Shown one piece after another: positions 6,391-8,153 of a stretch of 8,153 bases of DNA (positions are counted from its first letter, which is position 1; each line of letters begins with the position of its first letter). A program made the position numbers and the translations under genes. The notes beneath the pieces are model-generated. The model worked only from the letters and a program-made list of their open reading frames with translations, did no database searches and was not told the DNA's origin. Origin of the DNA: Candidatus Dojkabacteria bacterium (GTDB lineage Bacteria > Patescibacteriota > Dojkabacteria > B142 > WJKM01); assembly GCA_020429465.1 (NCBI GenBank), contig JAGQLH010000058.1, positions 1-8,153 on the forward strand, written 5' to 3'.

Positions 6391-8153
6391 TTAATCTAAT
6401 TCACTCTTGTCTTTTTTATCAAAATTGTTTAGGAATAAATCAATCGTTTCTTTGTCTTTTCTATATTCTAGAGAATTTTGTATTTTTATTTCTTCAAGCT
6501 TTGTTTTTACTAGGTCCAAGTCAAGAAAATTAGCCAAGCTATTGTAGTCAAACTTCTTTAGAATTTTTACTCCGTACTCTCCAATTCTTTGACTCCTACT
6601 TTCCGAGATGAATTTCACAACAAGTGATATTAGTTTTTGATTGTCATTTTCTATTTTTTCAATAAATACTTTCACGTTGTCTTTATTATCCCATTCTTTC
6701 CAGCGGTACAAAATATAAAGCAAATTTTTATTTTTTAACAGATCATTAATATCTGTTCCATTTATTTTTTCAAGACATAGCCTTTGCAATTCTTCAATTT
6801 TATCCTCTGGAACTACAAATTCATCTGAGCCTTTACCCTCCTTCTTTCTCGAAGATTCTAACGAAATTCCTTGCACAGGACCAAACAATCCTTTTGAGAG
6901 TGTAATAGCTTTTTTTAAAACTTTAAAATTTTTATTTTTGTCTTCTTCTCTTTTAAACAGTTGATAAATAATCCTCATTAGGTCCATATCAATCCCAAAG
7001 TCCCACATACCAACCTTTTCTTCAGGTAAATCATCAGAAATATTGAAAAGTGCTTGAACGACATTATTAGCATGTTCTTGTGAAATGCGGCTTTGATCAT
7101 CTGTGAAATCTTGCATTCTTTGTAAAACTTTCCTGATTTTTTTCTTCTCTATATATTCTCTAAGTATTTGCTCAAAGCCATCTACTGAATCGGCTTTGTT
7201 CAAAATTTCTTCAATCTCAAACTGGCTTAACTCATCTTCATCTCCACCAGGTATCAATGTAAAATAGCTATCGAAATTATTTGTACTGCATATTCTTAAA
7301 CTATTGCTCCAGCTTGACTGCCACTCGTGCCCAAACGTCGAATAGCCGTATCGAAATATACCATCAACTTGAGGAAATAATCTTTTCAATAATTTAAGCA
7401 CTATTTTTTTTGTTTCGCTAGGTAACGCCCTTAATCCTTTTTCAATTTCTTCCTTTCTTGGATTATCGTCTCTTGTATTTTGACCAGTTCTATCCGTTGA
7501 AGTGAACAGCGGATTTTTATCACACATGAACGAGTAAAAATCTGGGGCAAAAACTCTAATTGCTTCAATTGCAATAAAATCAATTGGATTCACTTCCATT
7601 ACATTTCCTTGGTACATTTGGGAAATGTTAAAACCAAGACTGCTGGCAAATCTTTTGACGTCCCTTATGTTTTTGAAAAAATCTTTAAATCCCGAATGGT
7701 AAACATTTGTCCAATAAGAATCATCTTTACCAAAATACTTCTGCGCTCCTTCGGGTAATATACCTAAGATGCGGTCTAGTTCTTTAAAAAGAAATGTGGA
7801 GATTTTTGATGGTTTTACAAAAGGTACATCAAAATGTACCTGAACAATTTTATTTAAATAATCCTTGCCCGAAACGCCAATTTGTTCTTCCAAATTTTCT
7901 TCAACGATTTTTCTATCAAAAGCAATTAAATATATCGTATTTGGAAAGTCTCCATTAATGCGAATTAGCCTGAAAATTTGTTTTATTTCTGATTGATTAA
8001 GCCGATCAATGTCATCAACAGTGATTATGATTTTTTTGTTTCGATTAGAAAGCTCCTCTTTAATTTCCCTTTTTAATTCAGTGATGGACTTTTGGGTTGC
8101 CAAATATTTTTTTGTAAAAAAATCGGATAGTCCCAGCAAAAAATTTTCGAACA
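6391..8153 (-). CDS. KAP-family P-loop NTPase, N-terminus cut by the window edge
   Basis: The frame is open to the right edge of the window; a TTG at 8139 is not a credible start, because the frame continues upstream (FENF then LLGLSDFF). The 586 visible codons start inside a KAP NTPase domain. Its Walker B, IIITVDDIDRL, lies about 40 residues in (near 7999-8034). It is followed by the family-typical stretch with FRLIRINGDFPNTIYLIAF, a D-R-x-x-V-E-E-N-L helix, and DYLNKIVQVHFDVPFV. The Walker A lysine must lie beyond the window, so ATP binding cannot be checked. The remaining roughly 470 residues are charged, mostly helical and lack a domain I recognise; no membrane segment is visible. KAP proteins include animal Kidins220/ARMS and F-plasmid PifA, which excludes phage T7. 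With the HEPN gene downstream this suggests a defence module, by inference. Confidence 0.88.
   Translation of the reverse strand, partial: FENFLLGLSDFFTKKYLATQKSITELKREIKEELSNRNKKIIITVDDIDRLNQSEIKQIFRLIRINGDFPNTIYLIAFDRKIVEENLEEQIGVSGKDYLNKIVQVHFDVPFVKPSKISTFLFKELDRILGILPEGAQKYFGKDDSYWTNVYHSGFKDFFKNIRDVKRFASSLGFNISQMYQGNVMEVNPIDFIAIEAIRVFAPDFYSFMCDKNPLFTSTDRTGQNTRDDNPRKEEIEKGLRALPSETKKIVLKLLKRLFPQVDGIFRYGYSTFGHEWQSSWSNSLRICSTNNFDSYFTLIPGGDEDELSQFEIEEILNKADSVDGFEQILREYIEKKKIRKVLQRMQDFTDDQSRISQEHANNVVQALFNISDDLPEEKVGMWDFGIDMDLMRIIYQLFKREEDKNKNFKVLKKAITLSKGLFGPVQGISLESSRKKEGKGSDEFVVPEDKIEELQRLCLEKINGTDINDLLKNKNLLYILYRWKEWDNKDNVKVFIEKIENDNQKLISLVVKFISESRSQRIGEYGVKILKKFDYNSLANFLDLDLVKTKLEEIKIQNSLEYRKDKETIDLFLNNFDKKDKSELD

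Noticed and set aside
6361..6539. Plus-strand frame with a GGAG box seven bases before ATG 6372 (MGKTLYFN...)
   Set aside because: The Shine-Dalgarno match is good but no other gene here uses one. Most of the frame is antisense to the KAP gene, the composition is that expected of a shadow frame, and no good promoter precedes it.

Overview
The window is AT-rich bacterial chromosome with two blocks of ordinary genes and, at the right end, a block that looks like accessory or defence DNA. The organism is probably a member of the Candidate Phyla Radiation (Patescibacteria), but this is inference. It rests on the AT-rich coding, short intergenic gaps, the lack of a recognisable Shine-Dalgarno sequence before the genes whose starts can be seen, and the divergent tpiA/fba pair. 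A 16S rRNA or ribosomal protein gene would be needed to settle it.

Left block, plus strand (1-2767): the 3' part of rsmE (16S rRNA m3U methyltransferase, cut by the window edge), then a 609-residue membrane protein joining an HTTM (gamma-carboxylase-like) domain to a DCC/DUF393 thiol-disulfide domain, then a small DUF1653 protein. rsmE and the HTTM gene overlap by one base (TAATG), and the DUF1653 gene begins 23 bases later, so they read as one operon. It converges on an unrecognised 240-residue gene (2781-3503, minus) that has a good promoter of its own.

Middle block (3605-5470): tpiA (minus) and class II fructose-bisphosphate aldolase (plus) diverge from a 42-base gap. They catalyse adjacent steps at the triose-phosphate node of glycolysis/gluconeogenesis. 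The fba start codon lies just where transcription from the nearest -10 box would begin, suggesting a leaderless mRNA.

Right block, minus strand (5588-8153): the 3' part of a KAP-family P-loop NTPase gene (truncated by the window edge, so its Walker A is not visible), followed by a 222-residue HEPN-like protein with an intact R-N-x3-H motif. An NTPase beside a HEPN protein is a plausible toxin or anti-phage module. The HEPN gene is bracketed by an imperfect inverted repeat (5554-5592 and 6267-6294) that no recognised feature explains. Between fba and the HEPN gene lies an orphan TATAAT box reading toward a mini-ORF and a short broken reading frame, which suggests that a gene once downstream of fba was displaced. 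The HEPN/KAP block and its boundary are the parts most worth a second look.

No tRNA, rRNA, CRISPR array or recognisable transposase was seen. No stretch longer than 300 bases lacks a gene.
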